Assembly: GCF_009908165.1 (NCBI RefSeq) | Contig: NZ_JAAAUC010000008.1 | Coordinates: 124,001-188,000, forward strand | DNA from: Frigidibacter albus | GTDB taxonomy: Bacteria; Pseudomonadota; Alphaproteobacteria; Rhodobacterales; Rhodobacteraceae | Length of the DNA: 64,000 nt | Direction of reading: 5' to 3' | Shown here: one piece after another, positions 1 to 10,700 of the stretch | Numbering within the stretch: the stretch's first letter is position 1 | How the letters are laid out: each line of letters starts with the position of its first letter | Program-made: the position numbers and the translations under genes | The notes under the pieces: model-generated | What the model saw: the letters and a program-made list of their open reading frames with translations, nothing else | What the model was told of the DNA's origin: nothing | The model's database searches: none

Positions 1-371
1 TGGCTGCCATCGGCATTGGGGAACAGCGCGACAAAGCCCACCTGATCGGCAGCACTGGTCATGCCGCTGGTGGCGGCAACGCCGTCGCCGCTGCCCATGC
101 CGCCATGCAGCACCATCACCGCCGACAGGCCGCTGCGGCCCTGCGCACTGCCCGGCACATAGGCGTAGTAGGAGCGCTGCCGGCCCTGGTGCGAAAGCTC
201 CACGAGCTGCATCCCCGCCACGCGCGAGGCTTGGGCGGGGGCGGCTGCTTCGGCGCGGGCGGCGCGGCGCTCCTTGATGGCATCGCGGATGGGGCGGTCC
301 TGCGCGGCGGCGCAGCCAAGGGTCGCGGCGATGGCAAGGGTGGTGGTTGCAGCAAAGAAAATTCGACGCAT
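1..371 (-). CDS. secreted PHB-depolymerase/feruloyl-esterase-like hydrolase (5' part, runs off window)
   Basis: Only the first ~123 codons are present; the gene continues beyond position 1. The N-terminus is a signal peptide (MRRIFF followed by an Ala/Thr-rich hydrophobic stretch, with a Cys near residue 20 that could be a lipobox Cys). After an Ala-rich linker comes 'GRQRSYYAYVPGSA', then 'VMVLHGGMGSGDG' and 'ADQVGFVALFPNADG'. This pattern is typical of the LpqC/PHB-depolymerase esterase family, where the HGG loop forms the oxyanion hole. The catalytic Ser lies outside the window. The start is chosen because GAGGAG lies 8-9 nt upstream. Likely an extracytoplasmic alpha/beta-hydrolase; substrate unknown. 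Confidence 0.7.
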   Translation of the reverse strand, partial: MRRIFFAATTTLAIAATLGCAAAQDRPIRDAIKERRAARAEAAAPAQASRVAGMQLVELSHQGRQRSYYAYVPGSAQGRSGLSAVMVLHGGMGSGDGVAATSGMTSAADQVGFVALFPNADGS

Positions 372-739
372 CAGAAAAGCTCCTCATCGGGTTTTCAAAC
401 AGCATTCGGTTCAATGGTCCGCCACGGCGCGGGGCCGCAGCATCGTTACGGCATTGCCGCAGAAGTCTGGCGCGACAATACCGCCAAGTTCCGTAGCGGC
501 AACGCCGCGTCGCGGCGCGGGTTCCGCGCGCCCGCAAATAAATCCCTGCGTCCTGCGACATAGGATATGGCGCACCCGCAGAACCCGCAAGCAAGCATCG
601 CGTCCGCACTGCCGGATTTGCGCGCCCACATTGCCTTGGCCCGCCTGCAAGGCTATAGCGAAGGGCGGCAATTTCGGCCGGGGCGGATTCGAAACCGCCA
701 GGCTGCGCCGCGGCTTTGCGCCATTGTAGAAAGACATAG
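372..739. other. intergenic region between divergent genes (368 bp)
   Basis: It separates the minus-strand esterase from the plus-strand sulfotransferase, so it should hold both promoters. I see no convincing gene, hairpin terminator or repeat. A 74-codon plus frame (567-791) overlaps the sulfotransferase start and lacks a recognisable ribosome binding site or protein family. Confidence 0.4.
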
Positions 740-1624
740 ATGCCCGATCCGTTGTTCATCATCGCGCCGCCCCGGTCCTTCACCTCGGTGATCGGCGGCA
801 TGATCGGGCAGCATCCCCAGGCCTATGGCCTGCCCGAGGTGAACCTTGCGCTTGGCGATACCCTGGGGGAGACCTGGACCGCGCTGGCGCCTTCGCTGAA
901 CATGGGCACGTCGGGGCTGCTGCGGCTGCTGGCCGAACTGCATGAGGGCGCGCAAAGCGAAGACGCGGCGATTCGCGCCCGGCACTGGATCCAGCGGCGG
1001 TTTCACTGGCCCACCGCCAAGGTCTTCGCCCATATCCAGGAGGCGGTCGGCGACAAGGTGCTGGTGGACAAGAGCCCGCGCAGCACCATGCGGATCGACA
1101 GCCTGCGCCGCCTGCACAGGATCTTTCCCGCCGCCAGCTTCCTGCATCTGACGCGGCACCCGCGCAGCACCGGAAAATCGACGCTGGAGCTGATGAAGGC
1201 CTATAGCGGCGGCGGCGCCCAGAGGATCGAGTTCGATCCCGAACAACTCTGGCTGCGCTCGCAAAACCATATCCTCGAACTCTCGCGCGATCTGGCGCTC
1301 GGCCAGTACATGCGGATCAAGGGCGAGATGCTGCTGGCCGATCCGATGCTCTATCTGCCGCAGGTCTGCGACTGGCTGGGCCTGTCCTCGGACGCGGCCA
1401 GCATCGAGGCGATGCTGCACCCCGAGACCTCGGCCTTCGCCAGTGTCGGACCGCCCTCGGCGCCCTTCGGCAATGACCCGAATTTCCTCAACAGCCCGGC
1501 GCTGGACATGGCGCGGCTGGCGCGGATCACCGAACCCTCGCTGCAGGGCGATGTGGACTGGCGCCCGGGCGAGGCGTTCAGCAAACCCGTGCTGCGGCTG
1601 GCGCGGCAATTTGGATACGGATAA
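740..1624 (+). CDS. sulfotransferase family protein
   Basis: A 294-aa cytosolic-type sulfotransferase fold protein. The 5'-phosphosulfate binding loop is seen near the N-terminus ('IIAPPRSFTSVIGGMIGQHP'). A 3'-phosphate binding segment is seen near residues 136-150 ('LHLTRHPRSTGKST'). These are the two PAPS-contacting elements of the family, so transfer of sulfate from PAPS to an alcohol or amine is likely; the acceptor is unknown. The loop has SFTS where many family members have SGT(T/S). The next gene starts 4 nt downstream, so the two form an operon. The pair converges on the polyketide-synthase-like operon, which suggests, but does not prove, that the synthase product is sulfated. Confidence 0.72.
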   Translation: MPDPLFIIAPPRSFTSVIGGMIGQHPQAYGLPEVNLALGDTLGETWTALAPSLNMGTSGLLRLLAELHEGAQSEDAAIRARHWIQRRFHWPTAKVFAHIQEAVGDKVLVDKSPRSTMRIDSLRRLHRIFPAASFLHLTRHPRSTGKSTLELMKAYSGGGAQRIEFDPEQLWLRSQNHILELSRDLALGQYMRIKGEMLLADPMLYLPQVCDWLGLSSDAASIEAMLHPETSAFASVGPPSAPFGNDPNFLNSPALDMARLARITEPSLQGDVDWRPGEAFSKPVLRLARQFGYG

Positions 1625-1628
1625 TCGC

Positions 1629-2999
1629 ATGAGCATTCTCGACGCGGGCCAATTCGTGCCCGTCGCCACCGGCGGCCTCGGCCACCCCGGCAGCACGCTG
1701 GCCCATTCGATGGTCTGGTTCCGGGACGCGCTCTATCTGGGCGCCAGCGCCCCTGCTGCGCGCGGCCCCGAGGATCTGGGCCGCATCCACCGGCTTGACC
1801 CCGCCACCGGCGCCTGGGACGAGGTGTTCGCGGCGCCGGTGCAGGCGCTGGACGAAGACGCACAGGCCCGCGCCGTCTGGCTTGGCGGCGGCGGCATTCT
1901 GCGCCAGCGCCAGCCGGCCGAGGCGATGGGCCGCGCATTCGGCATCTGCGCGATGACGGTGTTCCAGGGCGCCAGCGACGCCGCGCACTGCCTCTATGCC
2001 GGGACCATGTCGCTCTGGGGCGGGCAGGTGCTGCGGTCAGAGGATGGGATCAGCTTTGCCCCGGTGATGGCACCGGGCAATGGCGATGACAGCGTGATGT
2101 CGATCCGCGGGCTGACGGCCTTTGGCGGGCGGCTCTTCGCCCTGCCCTCGGGCACCATCACCGCCGAGGGCCTCGACCGCGAGCGCGCCCCGCAGGCGAT
2201 TGTGCTGGTCAGCGACGATCCGGCCGGCGGCGTGTGGACCGAGGCCTGCCTGCCCGGCTTCGGCGATCCGGCCAATCGCGGCGTGGTCTCGCTCTGTGCG
2301 GCGCAGGGCCATCTCTATGCCGGCACCTCCAGCCCCGCCCGCGGCTTCCAGCTGTGGCGGACCAAGGCCGAGGGCGCGGCGCCCTACGTGTGGGAGCGGG
2401 TGCTGACCGACGGCGCCTTCCGCTATACCCACAACCTCTCCACCGCCGCGATGGCCGAATTCGGCGGCGACCTTTTCATCGGCACCCGGATCCCCGGCTT
2501 TGGCTATGATGCGGACAGCGATGTGGGCCCCGCCGCCTGCGAGATGATCCGGCAGCGCCCGGATGGCCGCTGGGACCTGATCTTCGGCGAGCCGCGCTTT
2601 ACCCCGGACGGGCTGAAGGTGCCGCTTTCGGCGATGGGGCCGGGTCTCGGCGATCCCTACAACTCGGCGATCTGGTCGATGGCGGTGCAGGACGGCGCCC
2701 TGTACATCGGCACCCAGAGCTGGGAGCCGAATGACATCGCCATGAACGGCGGCGGCGCCCCGCTGCGCGGCGGCTTCCAGCTCTGGGCCAGCACGGATGG
2801 CGAGGCCTGGGTGCCGGTGCTGGTTGATGGCAATGGCTCTGTCACCTCGACCGGAGTGCGCGCGTTGCTCGCATCGCCGGTGGGGCTGTTCCTCGGCACC
2901 GTGAACCACAGCCGCCTGCTGCAGACCCAGGCGCTGCTGCATGGCGGCGGCGCGGATCTGGCCGAGGTCTCGGCGGGGTTCGACGTGTGGCTGGCATAG
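1629..2999 (+). CDS. propeller-like repeat protein of unknown function
   Basis: A 456-aa protein starting 4 nt after the sulfotransferase stop. No signal peptide is visible. It contains recurring motifs of the type 'GFQLWRT', 'GGQVLRSEDGISF' and 'GGFQLWASTDGEAW', each followed or preceded by 'LYAGT/LYIGT/LFIGT/LFLGT' strands. This is the periodicity of a multi-bladed beta-propeller (Kelch or BNR-like). I recognise no catalytic motif. Its tight coupling to the sulfotransferase suggests a shared pathway, for instance as a binding or modifying partner. It ends 3 nt before the stop of the convergent megasynthase gene, leaving no room for a conventional terminator between them. Confidence 0.6.
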   Translation: MSILDAGQFVPVATGGLGHPGSTLAHSMVWFRDALYLGASAPAARGPEDLGRIHRLDPATGAWDEVFAAPVQALDEDAQARAVWLGGGGILRQRQPAEAMGRAFGICAMTVFQGASDAAHCLYAGTMSLWGGQVLRSEDGISFAPVMAPGNGDDSVMSIRGLTAFGGRLFALPSGTITAEGLDRERAPQAIVLVSDDPAGGVWTEACLPGFGDPANRGVVSLCAAQGHLYAGTSSPARGFQLWRTKAEGAAPYVWERVLTDGAFRYTHNLSTAAMAEFGGDLFIGTRIPGFGYDADSDVGPAACEMIRQRPDGRWDLIFGEPRFTPDGLKVPLSAMGPGLGDPYNSAIWSMAVQDGALYIGTQSWEPNDIAMNGGGAPLRGGFQLWASTDGEAWVPVLVDGNGSVTSTGVRALLASPVGLFLGTVNHSRLLQTQALLHGGGADLAEVSAGFDVWLA

Positions 3000-3002
3000 G
3001 GG

Positions 3003-6000
3003 TTACCGCAGCGCCAGCGCCAGCACCGCCTCGCCCTGCCGGGCCAGCGCCACCTGCAGGCGCCCGGCCATCGGTGTGTCCACCTCGGCGGTGAACGAGC
3101 CCACCGTTGCCCCCGCCGCCAGCGCCTGCAGCACGAAGGCCCGCGGCCGTCCGGTCAGCCCCTCGCCGATCGCCTTGGCGGCCGCCTCCTTGGCGCACCA
3201 GCCGGTCAGCAGCCGCGCGGCATCCTCCGGGCCCGGCTGCGCCGCGGCCAGCAGCGCGCGTTCGGCTGGGGCAAAGCCGCCCTCGGCCAGCAGGGAGGCG
3301 TCGATCCCGGCGGGAACCTCCATGTCGATCCCCACCGCCTGCCCCGGTGGCGCGGCCACGGCAATCGCCGCGCCGCCCGCATGGGCCAGCGACAGTTCGG
3401 GCAGCAGAGGCGAGTCCCCCGCCGCCGCCAGATAGGGCTTGCCGGTTGGCCCCACCGCGATCTCCACATCCGCGGGCAGCAGCGCCAGCCCGCAGTGCTG
3501 CAAGATCCAGGCCCGCGCCGCCTCTTTCAGCGCGATGCGGCCCATGATCCAGTCGCGCCGGCGCTTGCCCGGGCCGGTCATCGCCGCAAAGGCTTCGCGT
3601 TCCGCCGCGGACAGGATCGTCGCCGCCAGCACCCGCATCCAGATCCCGCCCGCATCCTCGAGGAACCCCGGCGGGAAGGCCGGCACCTGCCAGACCAGCA
3701 CGCCCGGCGGCTGGCCCGCGAACAGGCCCTGCGCCTCGGCCCCATACCAGGCCTCGCGCGGGCGATAGCGCGCATTGTAGAAGCTGTGCGGGACCCGGAA
3801 GAAGCGGTCCTTCCAGCCCGAGGCCCGCATCAGCACGGTGCCATCCGGCGCGGTGCAGGTGAAATCCCCCTGCAGGAACCGCGCCGCAGCCGGGTCCGCG
3901 CCCGCGCGGCCCTCGCCGTCCAGAAACTGCGTGCGCCCCGACAGCACCGCCCCAGCCGTCGCCTCCTCCCGCGCCGCCACAAGGTCGATCCGGTCGATGC
4001 TGGAGGGGAAAGAGCTGAAATCCGTCCCCAGCCCCTGCGCGATCCAGAAGGCGGTGACATGGCCGGTGAGGTCCAGCAGCACCGGGTTCAGCAGCAGGCC
4101 TTCCGGCGCGGACGGCCCCCAGCCGAAGAACCCGTCCAGCGGCGTATCGGCCAGTTCGGCATCCAGCCCGCCGCCATCCCAGGCGATCAGGCGGCGGATG
4201 CCCTGGAACAAGGGCCCGTGGAACATGCCGGTGGTGTAAAGCTCATCGTCGCGCCAGCGCGGCGGCTGCGGCGCGGCCAGCGGGGCCAGCGGCGGCAAGG
4301 GCGCGCCCTCGAGGGCCACCACCTCGGCCTCGAACAGCAGCGCCGCGCCGCGCAGCAACCGCACCGCCACCCGCAGCTCACCGTCCAGCCCGACGATCAG
4401 CTCGGCTTCCGTCGTCAGCGTCGCGGGGCCGGCGTCGAAGGCGATCCAGTCGCGCGCCCGCACATTCTCCAGCCGCGCCGGCATCGCCCCGGTCAGCACC
4501 GCCGCCGCCTCGGCCGCCATCTCAAGGCTGACGGCCAGCGGCAGCACCGGCAGCGCCATCAGGCCGGGGTCGCTGTCCGACACCTCGGCGGCGTAGAGCA
4601 CATGATGGGCAAGGAAGGGGTCGGCCTCGGGGTCGAAATCGCTCTCGGCAAGCAGCCGCGCGCCGTCATTGTGCAAGATGCGATGGAGCAGCGGCGGGTG
4701 CCAATCCTCAGGCTCCGCCGCGCTGCCAAGCGCCGCCTCGGCGACGCTGCCCGCGGTGTCGAGGAACTGCTGCATCAGGTCGAAATGCCCGACGATGACC
4801 GAGGCTGCGGCAAGCGGGCGCGCTGCCGGGAGGGCCGCGGGCCGGGCCGACACCTCGACGGGCAGAGGCGCGGGTGCTGGTGCCATTGAGGGCGCAACAG
4901 AAGGCGCCAAAGCCACCGCCAGTTCCGCCGCCACGTCATCGGGGAGGCGCAGGAATGGCAGATGGTTGTCGATCACCCGGTCGCGCGAGGGGCGCGGCGC
5001 GGCCGCAAGGTCCAGCGGCGCCACCCGCCCCTCATACAGCGCGCCCACGTCAAAATCCCGCCCCGAAACCCAGATCCGCCCCAGCGTCTGCAAGAGTTGC
5101 CCCAGCCCCTCTTTGCGGCGGCTGTCGGTCGCCAGCGCCAGCGCCTCCCGGCCCTTCAGCGCATCCTCGACAAAGCCGGTGAGGTTGGCCGAGGGCCCGA
5201 CCTCGACGAACAGGCGCACGCCATCGTCGTGCAGCCGCTCCACGGTTTCGGTAAACCGCACCCGGCTCGCCCATTGCTGCGCCGCCAGCGCGCGGATCTC
5301 GGACGGCTCCAGCGGCATCGGCGCGGCGGTGGCGCAGGACCAGATCGGCAGGCGCGGGGCGCGGAAGTCCATGCCCCGATAGACCCCCAGCACCTGCTCG
5401 GCCACCGGCGCGAACAGCGGCGTGTGATAGGGCCGGTCGAAGGGCAAAAAGGCGCACATCCCGCCCATCTGCCGCAGCTCGCCCGCCACCCGCTCCATGA
5501 CCGCGCGGGGGCCATAGAGCACCGACTGGTGCTGGCAATTGTCCAGCGCGAGGTGCAGATCGGGCTCGCGCTCCACCAGCGCCAGCACTTCGCTGCGCGC
5601 CACCGCGCCCACGGTCAGCAGCGCGCCGCCGGCGATGCCGCCCGCCGCCGCGATGCCCTTGTAAAGATCGTTCAGCGACCGGATGCGCCCCGCGAAATCT
5701 TCCCGGTCCTCCGAGGCGCCAAGCACCCCCGCCGCCGCCAGCGCCGAATGCTCGCCGCTGGAATGGCCGACCACCACATCGGGCTGCAGCCCCAGCCGCG
5801 CCAGCACCGCCGTCAGCGCCTGCGCGGCGATGAACACCGATTCCGAGCCAAGCTCCAGCCCGAACAGCCGCTCCTTCAGCGTGGCGGCCAGCTCCGGCGC
5901 CAGCGTCGTCGGCGGCGGGAACACGCTCGCCGAGGGCGGCAGGTCACGCCCGGGGAACAGCCCGTCCCAGAAGTCGAACCACTCGCGCGCCTCGGGGAAG

Positions 6001-7766
6001 GCCATCAGCACCGCCGAGAGCATCCCCTGATACTGCGCGCCCTCGCCCGGGAACAGGAAGGCCATCTTGCCGGGCTGCGGGGCGGGTTCGGCAAACACGC
6101 CGCTGCGAATGCGGAAGCTGCCGCGCCCCGCCTCCAGCCGTTCGGCGGCCTTGCCGAGCTTGTCGGCCATGTCCGCCGGGCTCTCCGCCACCAGCGCCAG
6201 CCGCGCGGGGCCGGTTCCCGGCGCGGTTGAGGCCGCCAGCGCCGCCAAGGGCGCACCGGGATGCCGCAGCACCCAAGCCGCCAGTTCCCGCGCCCGCACG
6301 GCCAAGTCGGCGGGCGTTTCTGCCGAGAGCAGCACCAGCTCCTCGGGCCAATGCGCGGGGCTGGCGGACCCCGCCTCCTCCAGCACCGCATGGGCGTTGA
6401 TGCCGCCAAAGCCGAAGGCGTTCACCGCCGCCCGGCGCGGCACATCCGGCGCAGAAATCCATGGGCGCGGCGCGGTGTTCACATAGATCGGCGTTTCATC
6501 GAAGGCCAGTTCCGCCCGCAGCGCCGCCGCAATCGTCGGCGGCAAGGTGCGGTGATAAAGCGCCAGCGCGGTCTTGATCAGCCCCGCCGCCCCCGCCGCC
6601 GGGATGCAATGGCCGATCATCGACTTGACCGAGCCGATGGCCGCTGTGGGCAGCCCGTTTGCCCCCCGCCCGCCGAACACGCCCTTCAGCGCCGAAATCT
6701 CGGTCCGGTCCCCCAGCGGGATGCCGGTGCCATGCGCCTCGATCAGCCCCGGCGCCAGCGCCGGCAGGCCGGCATCCTCCAGCGCGCGCTCGATCGCCAG
6801 CATCTCGCCTTCCATCCGCGGGGCGAGCAGGCCCGAGCCCTTGCCGTCGCTGGACTGGCCGACGCCCTTCAGCACCGCATAGACGCGCTGGCCGTCTGCC
6901 ACCGCATCCTCCAGCCGGCGCAGCGCCAGCACGCCCAGCCCCTCGCCCAACAGCGTGCCATCGCCGCCCTCGGCAAAGGGCCGCACATGCGCCTGTTTCG
7001 ACAGCGCGCCAAGCTGGTTGAACACCATGTAGACCTCGGCCGAGATCGAGGCATTGACCCCGCCCGCCAGCATCAGGTCGCTCCGCCCCGAGCGCAGCTC
7101 CTGCATCGCCGCCTGCACCGAGAGAAGCGACGAGGAACAGGCCGCGTCGATGATGTAATTCGGCCCGCGCAGGTCCAGCCGGTTGGCGATGCGCCCGGTC
7201 ATCACGTTGGGCACGAGGCCCGGCGCAATGTCGGCGTTGAAGGGCGGCAGCAGCTTGGCCATCTCGGCGCGCACCCGGTCCAGCACCGCGGGATCGGCGC
7301 CGGGCAGCAGCTGCGCCAGCAGCGCGCGGGTCTGGTCCAGCACCACCCCGTGCTGCACGACGGCGGCATTGCCCCGGTGCAGATAGGTGGAATGGCCAAG
7401 GATGATCCCGGTGCGGGTGTGGTCCAGCTCCAGCGCCCCGGCATCGGCCAGCGCGGCGCGGGCGATCTTCAGCGCGAGGAACTGGTCCGGCTCGCCGCCA
7501 TCGACGGAAGAGGGCATCACCCCCAGCTCGGCCGGGTCGGCGGCAAAGGCCTCGCCTAGATAACCGCCGCGCGCGGTGGGCAGCTGCGTTACGCCCTGCC
7601 CGTTCAGGTAGCGCTCCGCGCCCCAACCCGGCAGCGGCTCGCCCAGAAATTGCAGGCCCGCGCAGATATTGGCCCAGAACCGCGCCGGGGCATCGGCGCC
7701 CGGAAACAGGCAGGCCATGCCGACGATGGCGATATCGCCACCGGGGCTGCGATGCGGGGCTGTCAT
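3003..7766 (-). CDS. polyketide/secondary-lipid synthase subunit: KS-AT-DH-phosphopantetheinyl transferase
   Basis: A 1587-aa multidomain protein. The ketosynthase (about 10-450) has Cys210 in 'DAACSSSL', 'EAHGTG' near 341 and 'GSVKSMIGH' near 384, a complete C-H-H set. The acyltransferase (about 575-870) has 'FPGEGAQYQGM', Ser669 in 'GHSSGEHSA' and 'YHTPLF' near 780. A Pro/Ala linker leads to a hotdog dehydratase-like domain (about 1030-1320) with 'LAHHVLY' near 1054 and 'LLDLTGH' near 1233. The C-terminus (about 1370-1587) is an Sfp-type PPTase with 'GIDME' at 1479 and 'WCAKEAAAK' at 1523. No carrier domain of its own was found, so it probably works on the ACP of the upstream megasynthase. 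The ATG overlaps that gene's stop by 4 nt and has AGGAGG upstream. Last gene of the operon. Confidence 0.85.
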   Translation of the reverse strand: MTAPHRSPGGDIAIVGMACLFPGADAPARFWANICAGLQFLGEPLPGWGAERYLNGQGVTQLPTARGGYLGEAFAADPAELGVMPSSVDGGEPDQFLALKIARAALADAGALELDHTRTGIILGHSTYLHRGNAAVVQHGVVLDQTRALLAQLLPGADPAVLDRVRAEMAKLLPPFNADIAPGLVPNVMTGRIANRLDLRGPNYIIDAACSSSLLSVQAAMQELRSGRSDLMLAGGVNASISAEVYMVFNQLGALSKQAHVRPFAEGGDGTLLGEGLGVLALRRLEDAVADGQRVYAVLKGVGQSSDGKGSGLLAPRMEGEMLAIERALEDAGLPALAPGLIEAHGTGIPLGDRTEISALKGVFGGRGANGLPTAAIGSVKSMIGHCIPAAGAAGLIKTALALYHRTLPPTIAAALRAELAFDETPIYVNTAPRPWISAPDVPRRAAVNAFGFGGINAHAVLEEAGSASPAHWPEELVLLSAETPADLAVRARELAAWVLRHPGAPLAALAASTAPGTGPARLALVAESPADMADKLGKAAERLEAGRGSFRIRSGVFAEPAPQPGKMAFLFPGEGAQYQGMLSAVLMAFPEAREWFDFWDGLFPGRDLPPSASVFPPPTTLAPELAATLKERLFGLELGSESVFIAAQALTAVLARLGLQPDVVVGHSSGEHSALAAAGVLGASEDREDFAGRIRSLNDLYKGIAAAGGIAGGALLTVGAVARSEVLALVEREPDLHLALDNCQHQSVLYGPRAVMERVAGELRQMGGMCAFLPFDRPYHTPLFAPVAEQVLGVYRGMDFRAPRLPIWSCATAAPMPLEPSEIRALAAQQWASRVRFTETVERLHDDGVRLFVEVGPSANLTGFVEDALKGREALALATDSRRKEGLGQLLQTLGRIWVSGRDFDVGALYEGRVAPLDLAAAPRPSRDRVIDNHLPFLRLPDDVAAELAVALAPSVAPSMAPAPAPLPVEVSARPAALPAARPLAAASVIVGHFDLMQQFLDTAGSVAEAALGSAAEPEDWHPPLLHRILHNDGARLLAESDFDPEADPFLAHHVLYAAEVSDSDPGLMALPVLPLAVSLEMAAEAAAVLTGAMPARLENVRARDWIAFDAGPATLTTEAELIVGLDGELRVAVRLLRGAALLFEAEVVALEGAPLPPLAPLAAPQPPRWRDDELYTTGMFHGPLFQGIRRLIAWDGGGLDAELADTPLDGFFGWGPSAPEGLLLNPVLLDLTGHVTAFWIAQGLGTDFSSFPSSIDRIDLVAAREEATAGAVLSGRTQFLDGEGRAGADPAAARFLQGDFTCTAPDGTVLMRASGWKDRFFRVPHSFYNARYRPREAWYGAEAQGLFAGQPPGVLVWQVPAFPPGFLEDAGGIWMRVLAATILSAAEREAFAAMTGPGKRRRDWIMGRIALKEAARAWILQHCGLALLPADVEIAVGPTGKPYLAAAGDSPLLPELSLAHAGGAAIAVAAPPGQAVGIDMEVPAGIDASLLAEGGFAPAERALLAAAQPGPEDAARLLTGWCAKEAAAKAIGEGLTGRPRAFVLQALAAGATVGSFTAEVDTPMAGRLQVALARQGEAVLALALR

Positions 7767-10700
7767 TCCGCCGCCTCCTGCTTGGGCAGGGCGATGTCGG
7801 CCAGGATCTCGCCGCCCCAGCCGCAGAACCGCGCAAGCCCGGCATCCGAGGTCGCCTCCAGCGCCTCCAGCAGCAGCAGGGGCTGGCCCGCGGCATCGGC
7901 AATGGCCACATCGGCGCGCACCTCTGCCGGGCCAAGGCCCGGATGCAGGCGCATCACCATTCGCCGCGCGGCACCGGTGCCCAGCTTGGTCGCCCGGCCG
8001 ATGGCATTGGGCAGCGCCGGCTGGCCGCGGGCATGGATCGACCAGACCCAGGCCAGCTGCGCCGCCGCATCCAGCAGCCCCGGGTCGAACAGCCAGGCCC
8101 CCCCCCCGAAGTCGGCCGCCCGGCTTGGCCGCACCTCGGCCCGCGCGCCGCCCGCGTCCAGTCCCTCCAGCACCTTCAGCAGCTGATAGCTTGGCCCGTG
8201 GAACAGCATCTCGCGGTAGGCCCGCCCGGCCGGGACCGGCGAGCAGGCTACCGGATGCGCCAGAATGTCCTGCGCCAGCGCCAGCGCCTCAGGGTCGGTT
8301 GCCTGCAGCGCCGAGGGCACCATCCGCACCGAGGCGCGGTAATGCGCGCGGGGCAGGTTGCCGGTTTCGCGCAGCTCTACCCGCGCGGCAAAGCCGGTGG
8401 CATCGGCATGTTCGGATCCCTGCGCCACAAGGTCGATCTCGCAGGGGGCGTCCCCCTCCAGCCGCAAGCCGTTCAGCAGCCGCAGATCGGCAAGCCCCGT
8501 CACCGTCCAGTCCGACCAGATCTCGGCCGCGGCCTCGGCACACATCTCGGCGGCCACAGCTAGAGGCAACACCGGCACCGCACCGATGCGGTGTTCGCCC
8601 AGCCAAGGATCGGCGCCCACATCCAGCCGCCGCCGGATCGCGGTGCCGCCCTTCGCCGCGGGCGCCTGCTGCGCCCCCGGCAGCAGCGGCCAGCGGGAGC
8701 GCGGCGCCTCCGGCATCCCCGCCCGCTCAGCCTCATGCTTTTCCCACGGACCGGCGCCCAGAACCACTTCGGTGCAGTCCCGCGGTCCGCGCAGGATCTC
8801 GTCGAAGAACGCCGCCGCGCCGCCCTCGGGGGCCACCAGCGTCACCTCCTGCGCCTCGAACTTGGCGCGCACGGCGTCCGAGACCATCCCCGCGCCATGC
8901 CGCGTCCCCTCCCACGGGCCCCAGTTCACCGCGACCGGATGGCAGGCGGGCCAGCGCCGCGCCAGCTGCGCCGCGAGGCGGTTCAAAAGCTCATTGGCAT
9001 GGGCATAATCGGTCTGCCCGGAATTGCCGTAGCGCCCGGCGACCGAGGCGAAGAGCGCAAAGAACGCCGGCGGCGCGGTATCGAGCGCAGCGGCCAGCGC
9101 CAGCGCGCCGATCACCTTGGGCTGCACCACCCGGTCCCAGCTGTCCGGGGTCTTGTCGGTGATGCGGCGATCCTCGATCACCCCCGCGCCATGGATCACG
9201 CCATGCACCGGCCCCAACCGCGCGGCGATGTCGGCCACCGCCGCCCGCACCGCCGCCGCATCTGCCATGTCGAGCGCCAGATAGTCGAGCGTGGCGCCCG
9301 CCGCCTGAAGGTCCGCAAGGTTCGCCCGGATCTCGCGGTCCCGCATCAGCCCCGCCAGCGCGCGCTCGATGCTGGCCGGCGTCACCGCCTCGCCCGTCGC
9401 GCGCGCCTCCGCCATCAGCGCCTGCCGCAGGGCCGAGGTGTCCGTCAGCGCCGCCGTCGCCTCCGGCTCCGGCCCCGGCAGCGGGGTGCGGCCGATCAGC
9501 ACCAGCCGACAGCCCGCCGCCGCAAAGGGCCGCAGGATTTCGGCGGTGATGCCGCGCGCGCCGCCCGTCGCCAGGATCACCGCGCCAGGGGGCAGCTCGC
9601 GCGCCGCATCCGCAGGGTCGGCCGCGACTGAGCGGAACACCATGCGCCGCCCGCCCGGATAGCCCGCCTCCTGCCGGCCATAGGGCGCGGCAAGCTCCTC
9701 CATCAGCACCTGGGCCAGGGCCTCATCCGTCAGCGCCGGGTCGAGGTCGATCGCCTTGGCCCGCGACGCCGGCCATTCCTCGCGCAGCGATTTCGCCAGC
9801 CCGGTGCAGCCACCCGCCAGCAGCATCCCGGTCTCGCCCCTGCGGCCAAAGCTGCCGCCCATGACGCTGGCAAAAACCATCCGCCCCTGCCGCAGCCCCT
9901 CGGCATGGGCCCGCACCACGCGGTAGGCGGATTTCTCCACCTCCAGCGCCGCCAGCCAGTCGCCGTCCAGCGCCACCGGCACCGCCGCCGTCGGCGCCAG
10001 ATGCACCAGCCCGGCGAACGGCCCCTCGGCCTCACACGCCGCCTCGGCGCTCAGCACGACCGGAGTGCCCCCCGCCGCCGCGATCTTGCCCGCCAGCGCG
10101 GCGGCAAGCCCGCCCCGGCCTTCCGTCACCAGATAGCGCCCCGCCGGCAAGGCCGGACCCGCGGGCAGCGCTTCCGCCTCTGCCCGCATCACATACCGCG
10201 GCGGCCGGGCGCCTTCGCCCGCATTCCCCGCCGCGGCCAGATCAAAAGGGCCGTGGACCACGCCCTGCGCCCCGGCGGGCGCGCCCCCCGCCAGATGCGC
10301 CGCCAGCTTCTCGACGATGGCGCCAAGGGTCTTTTGCTCGTTCAGCGTCTCGCCCATCGGCTGCGCGGCACTGGCCTGCGGGCCGGGCAGGCCCTTCAGC
10401 AGCGCCCCAATGATCTCGACCCGCTTGATGCTGTCGATGCCGAGGTCGGCCTCGATGCCCTGATCCATCCCCAGCATGTCGGCCGGATAGCCGGTGCGGT
10501 CCTGCACGATATCCAGCAGCAGCGCCGCGATCCCGGCCCGGTCGAGCCCGGCCGAAGCCGTCGGCACCTGAATGGGCGCAGATGCGACCACCGGGGCCGG
10601 AGCGGGTGCCGGAGCCGCAACAGGCTGCGAAGCAGGCACCGGAGCCGGAGCCGCGGCGGCGACCGGCGCCACCGGCGCCGGCATCGCCATCACTGGCGCA

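Noticed and set aside
567-791. Possible small plus-strand gene upstream of the sulfotransferase
   Set aside because: It overlaps the sulfotransferase start, lacks a ribosome site and resembles no protein family.
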